Origin: Fodinicola feengrottensis
GTDB taxonomy: Bacteria > Actinomycetota > Actinomycetes > Mycobacteriales > HKI-0501
Reading direction: 5' to 3'
Length of the DNA: 64,000 nt
NCBI RefSeq assembly: GCF_010993775.1
Contig: NZ_WOTO01000025.1
Span: forward strand, 1-64,000
Under the pieces are notes generated by a model that was not told the DNA's origin, ran no database searches, and saw only the letters and a program-made list of their open reading frames with translations. Position 1 is the stretch's first letter; every line of letters begins with the position of its first letter. Positions 1 through 9,827 of this stretch are shown piece by piece. The position numbers and the translations under genes were made by a program.

Positions 1-164
1 CCGCCGATGGGTGCTGCTGTCCCGACCTTCCAAAGCGGCTTGGCTAGCTCCTTGATTGGCAGACCGGTCAGGCTACGCCGTACCGGCCAAAATACAAAAA
101 ACGTCGTCGGTTGTGAATATTCGATACGCAAGAATGCGACGAGCACCCCAACGGCATGCGCCCC

Positions 165-358
165 GCGTTCTGCTGGCCACGCTCCAGCGGGCTCTGCCAC
201 CACCGCGACAAGGCCCACGACGCCGCTCGGCCAGATCGCGGCCTGGCGCCTGGACGGTAGAGATCCAGGTCACGCCGCGGAGGAGATCCCAGCCGGCCCA
301 GCACGGCGGTCGCGTTGGCGATCGTACGACCATGTCGGACCAGCAGCACCGTTGTCAT
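165..358 (-). pseudogene. Histidine phosphatase N-terminal fragment
   Basis: The minus strand opens with MTTVLLVRHGRTIANATAV, which contains the RHG signature of the histidine phosphatase (phosphoglycerate mutase-like) superfamily. A second family motif, resembling SPLERCQQTA, follows about 45 residues later but only in a shifted frame. Beyond roughly position 165 nothing resembles the rest of the roughly 200-residue fold, and the base composition drops towards AT. The gene lies 34 bases downstream of uppP on the same strand, an arrangement common in actinobacteria (mycobacteria keep the two genes side by side). It is either truncated at the 3' end or badly damaged by indels. The identification of the start is firm; the state of the gene is not. 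Confidence 0.65.
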
Positions 359-391
359 CGCAGCCCAGCCTACGTCGGGAAAAGGTGCCGG

Positions 392-1323
392 TCAGACGGC
401 CGCGACGAGGCCGGTGGCGACCAGCAGGATGACCGCGACGCCGACCACGATCCGGTACGGCACGAAGACGCTGATCGGGTGCTTGGCGACCAGTCGCAGC
501 AGCCAGGCGATCGAGGCGTACCCGACGATGAAGGACACCACGATCCCGACGATCGTCGGTCCCCAGCCGCCGGTCACGGAGATGTCCTTGCGGGCTTGCA
601 CGGCCTCCAGCAGGCCGGCCGGCCGCGCTGAGCGCCGGGATGGCCAGGAAGAACGACAGGCGGGGTGGCCGCGACCCGGTCCAGGTGCCGGAACAGGCCG
701 ATCGAGATCGTCGCACCGGACCGGGACACTCCCGGCACCAGTGCGATGCACTGCGCGAGGCCGATGAGCAGCGCGTCCATGATGGTGACCTGGTCCTCAT
801 GGCGGACACCGCTGTCGTCCGGCCCGTGCCGACCCAGCGGTTCCGCGGTCAATCGGTTGTGATACCACTCGGCCGCGACCATCACCGCGGACCACAGGAT
901 CAGGCCGGCGGCCACGAACCAGAGACTGCGCAGGGCACCGGTGACGATGTCCTTCGCGAGCAGGCCGACGACGGCGATCGGAATCGATCCGACGATGATC
1001 GCCCAGCCGAACCGCCACTCCAACTGCTGGCGGGCGTCGGCGGAGAAGATGCCTTTGACGAAGCCAACGACGATCCGGACGATGTCCTTGATGAAGTAGA
1101 GGACCGCCGCGAGGATCGCACCGACCTGGATGATCGCGGTGAACGCGGTGACACCCTTGTTGTCGATGGTCAGGCCCATGATCTTCTCGACCACCGTGAG
1201 GTGGCCGGTGGAAGAAACCGGAAGGAACTCGGTGACCCCCTCGACGATGCCGAGGATGACCGCCTGGATGTAGTTCAGCTGGTTGGCCGGGTCGCCGGTC
1301 ACCGCATCCGCGAGAATCATCAT
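392..1323 (-). CDS. uppP: Undecaprenyl-diphosphatase UppP (BacA), frameshifted
   Basis: Integral membrane phosphatase that recycles undecaprenyl pyrophosphate to the monophosphate carrier used for peptidoglycan synthesis. The two family signatures are present: EGVTEFLPVSSTGHL near residue 28 and PGVSRSGAT near residue 200, together with the usual hydrophobic segments. The last third is readable only through two frame changes near 620-665: one extra C in a CCCC run, and an extra GGCC tandem copy. Undoing both gives a normal-length protein ending ...LLVATGLVAAV. Its ATG overlaps the stop of the upstream oxidoreductase by 4 bases, so translation is probably coupled. Because this activity is generally important, the indels are more likely assembly error than real inactivation. 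Confidence 0.9.
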
Positions 1324-2370
1324 TCGCCCACTCCCGCCAGGTCCAGTGCCTCAACCGCGGTCCGCAGCGCGGCGATCCGCTGGTCCATGTCCGCGCCCGA
1401 GGGCGAGATGCTGAGCGTTGTGACGCCCAGCTCGGCGTACGCCTGCATCTTCTCGGCTATCCGTTCTTTCGGGCCGATCAACGACGTCGAGTCGACGAAC
1501 TCGGCCGGCGGCACTGCGGCGGCCGCCTCACGATATTTGCGGTCCAGGAACAGGTTCTGCACCTTGGCGGCGGCGTCCGCGTAGCCCATTCGTACGGCGA
1601 GTTGGTTGTAGAAGTTCTTCTCCCGGCTGCCCATGCCGCCGATGTAGAGCGCTGCGTTGGGCCGGAGCGGCTCGGCGCAGGCGGCCAGGTCGTCGCCCAC
1701 CACCAGGCCCATCGACGGCACCACGTCGAAGCCCTCCATGGTCTTTCCGACCTTTTCCCGGCCGGCCTTCACATAGGCCAGCGACTCGGGCGCGTAGTCC
1801 GGCGCGAAGAAGATCGCCAGCCAGCCGTCCGCGATCTCGCCGGTCAACTCCAGGTTCTTCGGGCCGACCGACGCGATGTATACCGGCAGGTCCTGGCGGG
1901 CGCCGTGCACGGTGAGCTGCAGCGCCTTGCCGGGGCCGTCGGGTAAGGGCAGCTGGTAGTGCTTGCCGTCGTATCGGACCTTCTTGCGGCTCAACGCCAT
2001 CCGGAATGTCGACATACTCCCGCGTACGGCCGAGCGGGTGGTCGAAGCGGACGCCGTGCCAGCCCTCGGAAACCTGCGGGCCGGACACGCCGAGGCCGAG
2101 TCGGAACCGGCCGCCCGACAGCGTGTCGAGGGTGGCCGCGGTCATCGCGGTGGCCGCTGGCGTACGAGCCGGGATCTGCATGACGGCGGCGCCGATGTCG
2201 ATCTGGTTGGTCTGCGCGGCGATCCAGGAGAGCACGGTGGGCACATCCGACCCGTACGCCTCGGCCGCCCAGACCACCGAATAGCCGAGTTTGTCGGCTT
2301 CCCGAGCGAGGGCCAGGTTGCCCGCGTCGTTCCCGGCTCCCCAGTAACCGAGGTTCACCGCCAGCCGCAC
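1320..2370 (-). CDS. LLM-class F420-dependent oxidoreductase, frameshifted
   Basis: Luciferase-like (TIM barrel) oxidoreductase of the type that usually uses coenzyme F420 in actinobacteria; the substrate is unknown. The N-terminal part reads RLAVNLGYWGAGNDAGN and continues through SGGRFRLGLGVSGPQV, a family hallmark. The C-terminal part (from about 2010 downwards) is in another frame and contains the GPKERIAEKM segment near the end. The frame changes once close to 2010. I chose the GTG at 2368-2370 because AAGGAG lies seven bases in front of it; an in-frame ATG at 2385 would place that Shine-Dalgarno inside the gene. It is first in an operon with uppP and the phosphatase. Confidence 0.85.
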
Positions 2371-2498
2371 GCTTGTCTCCTTCATGCCGATCTTCGGCCG
2401 CGAAACCCGTCCCCGGAACAGGACGCGGGGTAACGCCGTGCAGCCTATGGCGGGTCGGTGCACAGTGATCCACCAGGGCGGCGGTAGCGTCCGCGAGC

Positions 2499-3457
2499 AT
2501 GGAACTGCGCGCAGCCTCGGCCGCACCGGCCTGATGGTGTCCCGGTTGGCGCTGGGCACGATGACCTGGGGTTCCGACACCGGGGCCGATGACGCGGGGG
2601 CTCAGCTCAAGGTCTTCACCGAGGCCGGTGGGACCTTGATCGACACCGCGAACGTCTACGGCGGTGGTGCGGCCGAGCGGATTCTCGGCCAGCTGCTGAC
2701 CGAGTCGATCGATCGCGCCGAGCTGGTGCTGGCCAGCAAGGCGGTGGCGCGCCCGGACCATCCGCGTCGGTTCGACGCCTCCCGCGGGCACCTGTTGTCG
2801 GCGTTGGACGCCTCGCTGGCCCGGCTGGGCACGGACTATCTCGATCTCTGGCAGTTGCACGCCTGGGATGACCGTACGCCGTTGGAGGAGACCCTCGCGG
2901 CCGTCGATATCGCGGTCTCCTCCGGACGCGTCCGCTATGTCGGAGTGTCGAACTACAGCGGCTGGCAGACCGCCAAGGCGGCCACTTGGCAGGCCGCCTG
3001 GCCGGGCCGTACGCCGCTGGCCTCGGCCCAGGTCGAGTACTCGCTGCTGGCTCGCGGGGCCGAGACCGAGGTGCTGCCGGCCTGCGGGGACGCCGGCATC
3101 GGGGTGCTGCCGTGGTCACCGCTCGGCCGTGGCGTCCTCACCGGCAAATACCGCGGCGGCGTACCAGCCGACTCCCGGGCTGCCTCATCCCGTTTCGACC
3201 GTTTCGTCGGCCGCTTCCTGGACGACCATTCGGCCGGCATCGTGGAAGCGGTCGCGACCGCGTCGGACGGATTGGGTGTGTCGCCGCTCGCGGTCTCGCT
3301 GGCCTGGGTAAGGGACCGGCCTGGGGTGGTGGCGCCGGTGGTCGGCGCTCGTACGGCTGGACAGCTCGTGGTGTCCCTCGACACCGAGGAACTCACGTTG
3401 CCGGCCGAGATCACGGCGGCCCTCGACGACGTTTCCTCACCCGTACGCGCTGGTTGA
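2499..3457 (+). CDS. Aldo/keto reductase, frameshifted at start
   Basis: NAD(P)H-dependent aldo/keto reductase with a TIM-barrel fold. Visible motifs are LGTMTWGSDT at the N-terminus, the DTANVYG segment containing the catalytic Asp and Tyr, the KAV segment with the likely catalytic Lys, and GVSNYSGWQ in the middle. The natural start is probably the ATG at 2499 (MELR...SLGRTGLMVS). It is out of frame with the body by a 2-base GC duplication just after the fourth codon. The open frame itself runs upstream without a good start. It is transcribed divergently from the F420-type oxidoreductase, with about 130 bases between them for promoters. Confidence 0.85.
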
Positions 3458-3648
3458 CGGTTGGGCGCCGAAAATGCCGCCCCCGAATTCGAGTCTTCGC
3501 GGCGGGTGGGACATTTTCGCGCCGCTCCCCTGGAGCGATGAAATGTCCGATTCCGCGGCGACGGCGGATCGCTGGATGGGCTCTCTTGACCGAAAAAAAC
3601 TGCCGGTGTCGGGGAGACGATCGGGCGGTTAACAGGCAGGATGGAAGC

Positions 3649-3849
3649 GTGCCTCCACCCGACTACGAGTACGCCCCGCTGCGGATTCCGCCTCATACGG
3701 ACACCGCGACGGCGCAGACCCAGTTGGCGATCCAGGCCGAGTTCTCCGGCTGGGAGCTGGCGCGGTTGCGGTTGTTCGCGGACGGGACCCGCCAGGTCCT
3801 GCTCCGGCGGCGGCGTACGAGCCCGTTGCAACCCGGACTGTCCACCTGA
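3649..3849 (+). CDS. DUF5703 family protein
   Basis: A 66-residue protein starting at GTG, with PDYEYAPLRIPP near the N-terminus, AEFSGWELARLRLF in the middle and an Arg-rich tail. This matches the small actinobacterial family DUF5703 as I know it. No catalytic residues or membrane segments are visible, and the function is unknown. It sits in the same neighbourhood as uppP and the F420-type enzyme, where this family is often found in actinomycetes. The 190 bases before it are non-coding and must carry its promoter. Confidence 0.75.
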   Translation: MPPPDYEYAPLRIPPHTDTATAQTQLAIQAEFSGWELARLRLFADGTRQVLLRRRRTSPLQPGLST

Positions 3850-3914
3850 CAGCCTGAGGTTGAGGTCGCTGCCCACGCCGACAGCGGCCGGTCTTTTGAT
3901 GTCCACGCGAGCGG

Positions 3915-4563
3915 TCACGCGCCGTCGTCGTCGAACGGGTCCCGCTGTTCCGGATCGGCCGGCTGGACCTGCTCGTCGATGCGCATGAGTACGGCCGTAC
4001 GGCGGCCCCAGCAGGAACGGAAGGTCCTCCTGGTCGTCGTCTTCTGTCAGGTCCAATGGCCGCGGCACCGCGTTGACCATGATCAGGCCGGCGCCGGCCC
4101 ACAGCTCTGGGATGTCCAGCCCGGCCAGCGAGCCGTCGGCGGCCTGCAGCAGCTCGTAAATCGCCTCGCCCACGTCCGAGATGTCCGCGTCCAGGTCGGA
4201 CCAGTGCACGTCCGCACCGCCGGCCGAGAAGGTGTCGTTGCGAATGTCGGTGGCGGCGGCGAGCAGGTCATCCACGTTCGGGACCGTGTAGTCGCGGCGC
4301 TTGCGAACCGAGACGGTCATGCCGTCGTGCACCAGCGTCGCCGGGTCGGGCTTGCGCCGGGAGGCGCGTACGGGCCGCCAGGGAGTCACCTCGCCGGTGG
4401 CGGACCGCAGCCGGGCGCCGTAGACCTCCGACGCGGCGGCGAGCTCGCTGAAAGCCTCCGCGATCGCCGGCTCGTGGCCGGACCGCACAGCGTCCAGGTG
4501 CACCTTCGACGCGTGGATGACGCGCTCCAGTGCCACATCGAGATCATCGCTGAATTCGCTCAC
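3915..4563 (-). CDS. Conserved actinobacterial protein of unknown function
   Basis: About 215 residues, soluble and acidic, starting MSEFSDDLDVALERVIHASK and ending in a polar tail (EQRDPFDDDGA). I recognise the N-terminal half as a widely conserved actinobacterial hypothetical protein but know no function for it. The last 35 residues are in another frame. One extra G in a GGGG run near 4010 explains the shift, and removing it yields ...LLGRRTAVLMRIDEQVQ. It is divergent from the NYN-type gene that begins 50 bases away. Confidence 0.65.
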
Positions 4564-4612
4564 TCCGAGGCCCTTCCTGCCGGGTTGCGGGGGAACCTGC
4601 GACCCTATCGCG

Positions 4613-4996
4613 ATGGAACGGATTGTCGTGGTCGACGGAGCGAACGTGGTGGGGTCGCGGCCGGACGGCTGGTGGAAGGACCGGGTGGGCGCGGCCCGCC
4701 GCCTGCGCGATCACCTGGAGGACTGGATCGCCGACCAACCCGAGGGAGTCAGCGGTGTGATCTTGGTCGTCGAGGCGCCGCCGCCCCCGGTCGCCGAGGA
4801 CGACCGCGGCGACGTGTACGTGCTCGCCGCGCCCGGTTCTGGCGACGACACCATCGTCGAGCGCGCGGAAGCGTCCGCCAGCGTCGGCCCGACCGTGGTC
4901 GTCACCGCCGACCGGGCACTGCGAGAGCGGGTCCACGCGGTGGGCGCCGAGACCGAGTCCCCCAGCTGGCTGTGGTCGCAGCTGGACGCTGTGTAA
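4613..4996 (+). CDS. NYN (PIN-like) domain protein, probable nuclease
   Basis: A 127-residue protein beginning MERIVVVDGANVVGSRPDGWW. The VDGANV segment is the metal-binding Asp and Asn motif of NYN/PIN-like ribonuclease folds. A second acidic cluster (GSGDDTIVERA) and a third motif (VVTADRALRERV) fit the remaining metal ligands and the core strand. By family analogy it could cleave RNA, but no substrate can be inferred. The frame is intact. The upstream ATG choice is supported by its position right at the start of the conserved strand. Confidence 0.75.
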   Translation: MERIVVVDGANVVGSRPDGWWKDRVGAARRLRDHLEDWIADQPEGVSGVILVVEAPPPPVAEDDRGDVYVLAAPGSGDDTIVERAEASASVGPTVVVTADRALRERVHAVGAETESPSWLWSQLDAV

Positions 4997-5057
4997 AGGA
5001 TTACTCCATCTCAACAAATGCTTCAACGTTCCGTTTACAACGTGAGAACGTGCGCAG

Positions 5058-6269
5058 GTGACCACTGTCCTCACCCGGCCGCGCATGCGCGATGTCCTGG
5101 GCAATAGAGAATTCCGCGCGCTCTGGCTGGCAGAGTCGCAGTCCACCGCCGGCGACCAGCTCGCCAAGGTCGCCCTGATGGTGCTCGTCTACTCGCGGAC
5201 CGGCTCGGCCCTGTGGGCGGCCGGGGTCTTCGCACTGACCTTCCTACCAGCGCTCGCCGGCGGCCTCGGACTGTCCCAGATCGCCGACCGGTTCCCCCGC
5301 CGTACGGTCCTCGTGGTCAGCTCGTGCGGCCAAGCCGTCTGCGTGGGGCTGATGGCGGTCCCGGGCATGCCGCTGGTGGTGCTGTGTGTCCTGGTCGTGT
5401 TGACCCAGTTCCTGCTGGCGCCGGCCAACGCCGCCCAGAACGCGCTGGCCCGGGAGGTCATCGAGGGCGACGAGACGTACGTCCGATCGCAGGATCTCCG
5501 GCGGCAGATCAGCAACAACACGATCCAGCTCGTCGGACTGGCCGGCGGCGGTCTGCTGATCGCCGCCATCGGTACGTCCCCCGCGCTCGCGATCGATGCG
5601 GCGACCTGCGTACTCGCCGCCCTGACGGTGTGGTTCCTGCTCTCCCCGCGACCTTCGCCAGGCGGCCAGTTCACCAGCTGGTTCGCCTCCAGCGGCTGGG
5701 TCTTCAAGCAGCCGCGGATGCGGGTGATGTTCATCCTGTCGTGGCTGGTGGGGCTGGCGGTGATCGCCGAGGGCCTGGCCGCGCCACTGGCCGACGAACT
5801 GCACGCCGGCAGGGCCGCGGTCGGCTGGCTGCTCGCCGCCGACCCGCTCGGGTTCATTCTCGGTGCGTACGTGCTGTCCAGGTTCTTTCACGCTCAGACG
5901 CGGCTGCGGATGGTCGGGATCCTGTGTACGGCGTCGCTCACGACCCTGGTGCTCTTCTTCATCAGGCCAAGCCTGCCGGTCGCACTGATCCTGCTCGTGG
6001 TGGCCGGCGCCACCGGCGCGTACCACATCTCGGTGATCTCCGCGGTCAGCACGTGGACGCCACCGGAGTTCCGGGGCGGCACCAACGGCGTTTTCCGTAC
6101 CGGCCTGCGGGTGTCGCAGGGCCTGGGCATCGCGGCCGGCGGTGCCGTCGCTCAGCTGATCGGCTCCAGCGCGATCACGATCGCCGCGCTGGCCTTCGCG
6201 GGGCTCTTCATCTCGGTCCCCGCCACCCTCGCCTGGGCGCGCCTGAAGCCGACCATCGAGGCCACCTGA
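5058..6269 (+). CDS. MFS transporter
   Basis: Intact 403-residue membrane protein of the major facilitator superfamily, beginning at GTG. It has about 10-12 hydrophobic segments and the DRFPRRTVLV loop (motif A-like, between TM2 and TM3). The sequence resembles the actinobacterial drug/efflux MFS group that starts with LGNREFRALWLA. The substrate is unknown. A 6-bp inverted repeat (ACGTTC/GAACGT, 5026-5051) lies just before the start and could be an operator, but this is weak. No regulator gene is adjacent. Confidence 0.85.
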   Translation: MTTVLTRPRMRDVLGNREFRALWLAESQSTAGDQLAKVALMVLVYSRTGSALWAAGVFALTFLPALAGGLGLSQIADRFPRRTVLVVSSCGQAVCVGLMAVPGMPLVVLCVLVVLTQFLLAPANAAQNALAREVIEGDETYVRSQDLRRQISNNTIQLVGLAGGGLLIAAIGTSPALAIDAATCVLAALTVWFLLSPRPSPGGQFTSWFASSGWVFKQPRMRVMFILSWLVGLAVIAEGLAAPLADELHAGRAAVGWLLAADPLGFILGAYVLSRFFHAQTRLRMVGILCTASLTTLVLFFIRPSLPVALILLVVAGATGAYHISVISAVSTWTPPEFRGGTNGVFRTGLRVSQGLGIAAGGAVAQLIGSSAITIAALAFAGLFISVPATLAWARLKPTIEAT

Positions 6270-6276
6270 GCAGTCC

Positions 6277-7599
6277 TCAGGAGTTCTCGACCAGCCGGCG
6301 CAGAACCCGTACGCCGAACTTCAGCGCCTCGGTGGGTACGCGCTCATCGACGGCGTGGAACAGTGACGCGAAGTCCAGGTCCGCGGGCAGTTTCAGCGGC
6401 GCGAAGCCGTACGAGCGAATGCCGAGGCGGTGCAGCGCCTTGCCGTCGGTGCCACCGGAGAGCATGTACGGGACGGGCCGCGCGCCAGGGTCCTCGGCGA
6501 TCAGCGCCGCGCCCATCGCGTCGACCAGCGCGCCCTCGAACGGGAACTCCAGCGCCTGCTGGCAGCTGATCCACTCGCGGGTCACGTCCGGGCCGGCGAG
6601 TTCGTCGATGATCCGCTCGAACTCCTCCTGCGTGCCGGGCAGGAAGCGGCCGTCGACGACCGCTTCGGCCTTGCCGGGGATGACGTTTGCCTTGTAACCG
6701 GCCGAAAGCATCGTCGGGTTCGCGGTGTTGCGCAGGGTGGCGCCGACGATCCTGCTGATGGGGCCGAGCTTGTCCACGGTCAGCTCGGGATTGTCCAGGT
6801 CCACCTCGATGCCCAGCTCCGCCGCGGCGGCCCGGAGAAATGCCTCGACGGTGTCCGTTATCTGCAGCGGGAACCGGTGCCGGCCGATCCGGGCCACCGC
6901 TTCGGCGAGCGTGGTGACCGCGTTGTCCTCGTGCAGGAACGAGCCGTGCCCGGCCCGGCCGGTGGCCGTCAGCTTCATCCAGCCGATGCCTTTTTCGGCG
7001 CCCCCTGGATGGGATAGAGCCGCCGGTCGGAGTCCAGGCTGACGCTGAAACCGCCGACCTCGCTGATCGCTTCGGTGACTCCGTCGAAGAGTTCGGGCCG
7101 CGTGTCGACCAAGTGGTGGGCGCCGTACGTGCTGCCAGCCTCCTCGTCGGCGAAGAAAGCGATCACGATGTCCCGCGGCGGGGTCCAGCCGTCCCGGCGC
7201 CACTGGCGTACCAGCGCCAGGATCATCGCGTCCATGTCCTTCATGTCCACCGCGCCACGGCCCCACAGGTAGCCGTCGTCGGTGATCTCGCCGGCGAACG
7301 GCGGCTGCCGCCAGTCGGCGGCCTGCGCTGGTACAACGTCGAGGTGGCCGTGCAGCAACAGCGCTGGTCTCGAGGAATCCGCGCCGGTCAGCCGGGTCAC
7401 CACGCTCGCCCGAGTCGGTTCACTTTCGCTGAGGGTGACCTCCAGGCCCACCTCGGAGAGCTTCTCCGCCACGTACTCGGCGGCGACCCGCTCCCCCGCG
7501 CGCGCTGGTGGCGGTGTCCCCGGTGTTGCTGGTGTCTATCCGGATCAGGTCGCGACACAGGTCGACAACCTCGTCCTCGGCGGTGACGGTGTTCGGCAT
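6277..7599 (-). CDS. M20 family metallopeptidase / deacylase, frameshifted
   Basis: Zinc-dependent peptidase or amidohydrolase of the M20/M25/M40 family. The first metal motif is LLLHGHLDVVPA, followed by the WGRGAVDMK segment (bridging Asp) and ADEEAGS (catalytic Glu). The lid domain carries GRAGHGS, and the C-terminus has SGGTDGKALHRLG. The start is the ATG at 7599 (MPNTVTAEDEVV). Two indels break the frame: an extra G in a run near 7500, and a GGGGG run near 7005 that should probably be GGG. Repaired, the protein is about 440 residues. It is convergent with the MFS gene and divergent from the SCO6745-type gene. Confidence 0.85.
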
Positions 7600-7639
7600 G
7601 CCCTCGATCCTGGCATGCCGGACCTGCGACCATGTCGGC

Positions 7640-8406
7640 ATGTCGATCACCCTGGACGTGTCCCGCTCCACGGCCGCCTCGCTGGTCAGGGTGGGCGGCC
7701 GTTTCATGACCGGCGATCAGCTGGCAACCGCGGCGCGGGCGCAGCTGATTCCGACCACCGGGCTCTACTTCCGCGGCCGGATCGGGGCGGTCGGGGAGGT
7801 GCCCTCGCCGGTGGCGACCAGCCTGCTCGGGATTTTCCCGCACTGGCTGGTCGAGCGGATCTGGGCGGAGACCGCGGCCTTTCCGGCGGCTGCCGCGGTG
7901 TCCGCGTACGCCGGTGCTTGTACGTCCTGGGGTGCCGAGGCGCTGAGCGGGCTGGAGCGCGCCGACCAGGTGGTGGAGGTGGCCGAGAAGGTCATCGACC
8001 GGGCCGAGAGCACCGCGCTGCCGCTGTTCGCCGGCTGGCGGGCCGCCCACCGGCCGGCGGCCGGCCCAGGACGCGCCGGATACGCGTTGATGCTGCTCAG
8101 GGAGCTGCGCGGCGGCCTGCACTTCGCGGCGCTGCGGGCCGCGGGTCTGGACATACCGATCGCCGTTATCGGTGACCCCCGACCGGCGGGCTGCCGCGGC
8201 TGCGGCAAACGGACTGGCGGCCGGAAGAAATCGAGCAGCTGCAGCGCCGGGCCAGCACCGTACCGGACTTCCAGCGACGCTGGAACGCGGCTGAGGAGAC
8301 CACCAGCGTCGCGTTCGCCGGCTGCCTGGCCGTCCTCACCGAAACCGAGCTCACCGAGCTGGCAGAGCTGATCATCGAGGCGGACCGCATCTCGGTGAAC
8401 ACGTAG
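7640..8406 (+). CDS. SCO6745 family protein, frameshifted
   Basis: Roughly 255-residue soluble helical protein matching the actinobacterial SCO6745 family (often described as helix-turn-helix-like), judged from the GRIGAVGEVPSPVATSLLGIFP segment and the later WGAEALSGLERADQVVEVAE helix. No biochemical role is known to me. The final quarter (DWRPEEIEQLQRR...RISVNT) is in another frame; the breaks lie around 8175-8225 in a run of C and GC repeats. It starts 40 bases from the M20 peptidase start, so the two share a divergent promoter region. Confidence 0.7.
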
Positions 8407-8464
8407 CTCAGCTAGACTTTCTCATCTTTCACTCTAGCCACAGAAGGCTTATATCGGACATACT

Positions 8465-8493
8465 CCCCCAAGTCACTCTGAGAGTTCTGGGGG
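8465..8493 (+). promoter_or_regulatory. Hairpin overlapping the amidase Shine-Dalgarno
   Basis: CCCCCA at 8465-8470 pairs with TGGGGG at 8488-8493, enclosing an inner ACTCT/AGAGT pairing. The GGGGGA ribosome binding site of the downstream amidase (ATG 8499) lies in the right arm, so the structure could hide it. Seen in sequence; any regulatory effect is inference. Confidence 0.4.
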
Positions 8494-8498
8494 ATCAG

Positions 8499-9695
8499 AT
8501 GAAACGACGGAGCGTCTTATCGATGGCGGCGCTGGCGCCGTTCGCGGTGGCCGGCGCCGCCCGCCCGGCCGCGGCCAGCCCGCCGCCCACGCCCGCGACC
8601 AGCGCTCACGAGGTCGAGTTCGGCCACCTGGACCGGCCGGCAGCCGGCCTGACGGCCAGCACCGGAGTGCCCGCCGGCGTACCGACGGCCGGCGAGGCGC
8701 CGAAGATGCGGCTCATGCGGTCCGCCGCCGAGGTCCGGTCGGTACGGTACCGCTCCCAGGACATCCCGCCTTTCGCGTTGTTGGGGCTCACTTGGGCGGC
8801 GGAGAAGCCCACCGAGCTCTACGCCGGCGAGGTCTCCGTCGCCGCTCGTACGATCGACGCCGCCGGTCGCTGGTCCGGCTGGCAGGCCATCGGTGTCGAC
8901 GACGCCTTCGACACCGCCGCCCGCGAGCGGACCGGCACCGAGCCGCTGTGGACCGGCAACGCCCGCGGCATCGAGGTCGTCGTCTCCGGCTCTGGCGCCC
9001 GCTCGCCGCGGGATATCCGGCTGGCCCTGGTCAACCCGGCCCGGCTGGCCTCCGATCACCAGGTCAGCCAGCGACCGCACCTGATGGACAAGGCCACTCG
9101 CCCGGACGTACTCAGCCGGGCGACCTGGAAGGCCGACGAGACGCAGATGCACTGGAAACCGGAGTATTCGGACACCCTCCAGGCCACCTGCCTGCACCAC
9201 ACCGAGACGTCCAACGACTACACGGCCGACGACGTACCAGCCATCCTGCGGTCCATTTATCACTTCCACTCGATCACCAGAGGGTGGGGCGATATCGGCT
9301 ACAACGCCCTCGTCGACAAGTTCGGCCGGCTCTGGGAGGGCCGCTACGGCGGCATCGACCGGCCGGTCATCGGCGCGCATGCCGGCGGCTTCAACTACCG
9401 GTCCGGCGGCATCTCCATGCTCGGCAGCTTCGTCAAGGACGACGTACCGCAGATCATGCGCGACACCGCGGCCACCTGGCTCGGCTGGAAACTCGGCATG
9501 TACGACCGGGACGCCCACGGCTCCATCAGCATGACCGGCGGCCCGAACACCATGTACCGCCACGAAGTGACCGTCGTCCTGCCGTCCGTCTGGCCGCACC
9601 GGCAGACCAGCAACACCGACTGCCCCGGCGACGGCGGCATGCGGGCCATCCAGAACATCCGAGACCTCGCCTCCCGCGCCATCCAGGGGATCTGA
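8499..9695 (+). CDS. Exported N-acetylmuramoyl-L-alanine amidase (PGRP type)
   Basis: Intact 398-residue protein that should cleave the amide bond between muramic acid and the stem peptide of peptidoglycan outside the cell. It begins MKRRSVLSMAALAPFAVAG, a Tat-like or Sec signal with paired arginines, followed by AAA/ASP cleavage-type residues. An N-terminal domain of about 190 residues precedes the amidase_2/PGRP domain. Zinc-ligand candidates are the His in CLHHTETSN, the His in GAHAGGFN, and the later HRQTSNTDCPGD segment with the conserved His and Cys. No cell-wall-binding repeats are seen. Confidence 0.9.
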   Translation: MKRRSVLSMAALAPFAVAGAARPAAASPPPTPATSAHEVEFGHLDRPAAGLTASTGVPAGVPTAGEAPKMRLMRSAAEVRSVRYRSQDIPPFALLGLTWAAEKPTELYAGEVSVAARTIDAAGRWSGWQAIGVDDAFDTAARERTGTEPLWTGNARGIEVVVSGSGARSPRDIRLALVNPARLASDHQVSQRPHLMDKATRPDVLSRATWKADETQMHWKPEYSDTLQATCLHHTETSNDYTADDVPAILRSIYHFHSITRGWGDIGYNALVDKFGRLWEGRYGGIDRPVIGAHAGGFNYRSGGISMLGSFVKDDVPQIMRDTAATWLGWKLGMYDRDAHGSISMTGGPNTMYRHEVTVVLPSVWPHRQTSNTDCPGDGGMRAIQNIRDLASRAIQGI

Positions 9696-9827
9696 GCTTC
9701 ACCGACAAGGCGCCGTTCGGCCGCCGTACGAGGCCGCCGGAGGGTCCCAACACTGCGCCAAACCTGGGTTGAGGCGACCGAAACGGGTAAAGTTCGCGCC
9801 CAGTCAAGCGAAACCGGGAGCGAGCCG

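Noticed and set aside
3460-3648. A regulatory RNA between the aldo/keto reductase and DUF5703 genes
   Set aside because: The stretch has some GC-rich repeats (GGCGCCGAAAATG-like and CATTTTCGCGCC-like pairings), but no clear stem with T-run and no known element.
5026-5051. ACGTTC/GAACGT inverted repeat as an operator of the MFS gene
   Set aside because: Six-base arms 14 bases apart are expected by chance, and no regulator gene is adjacent.
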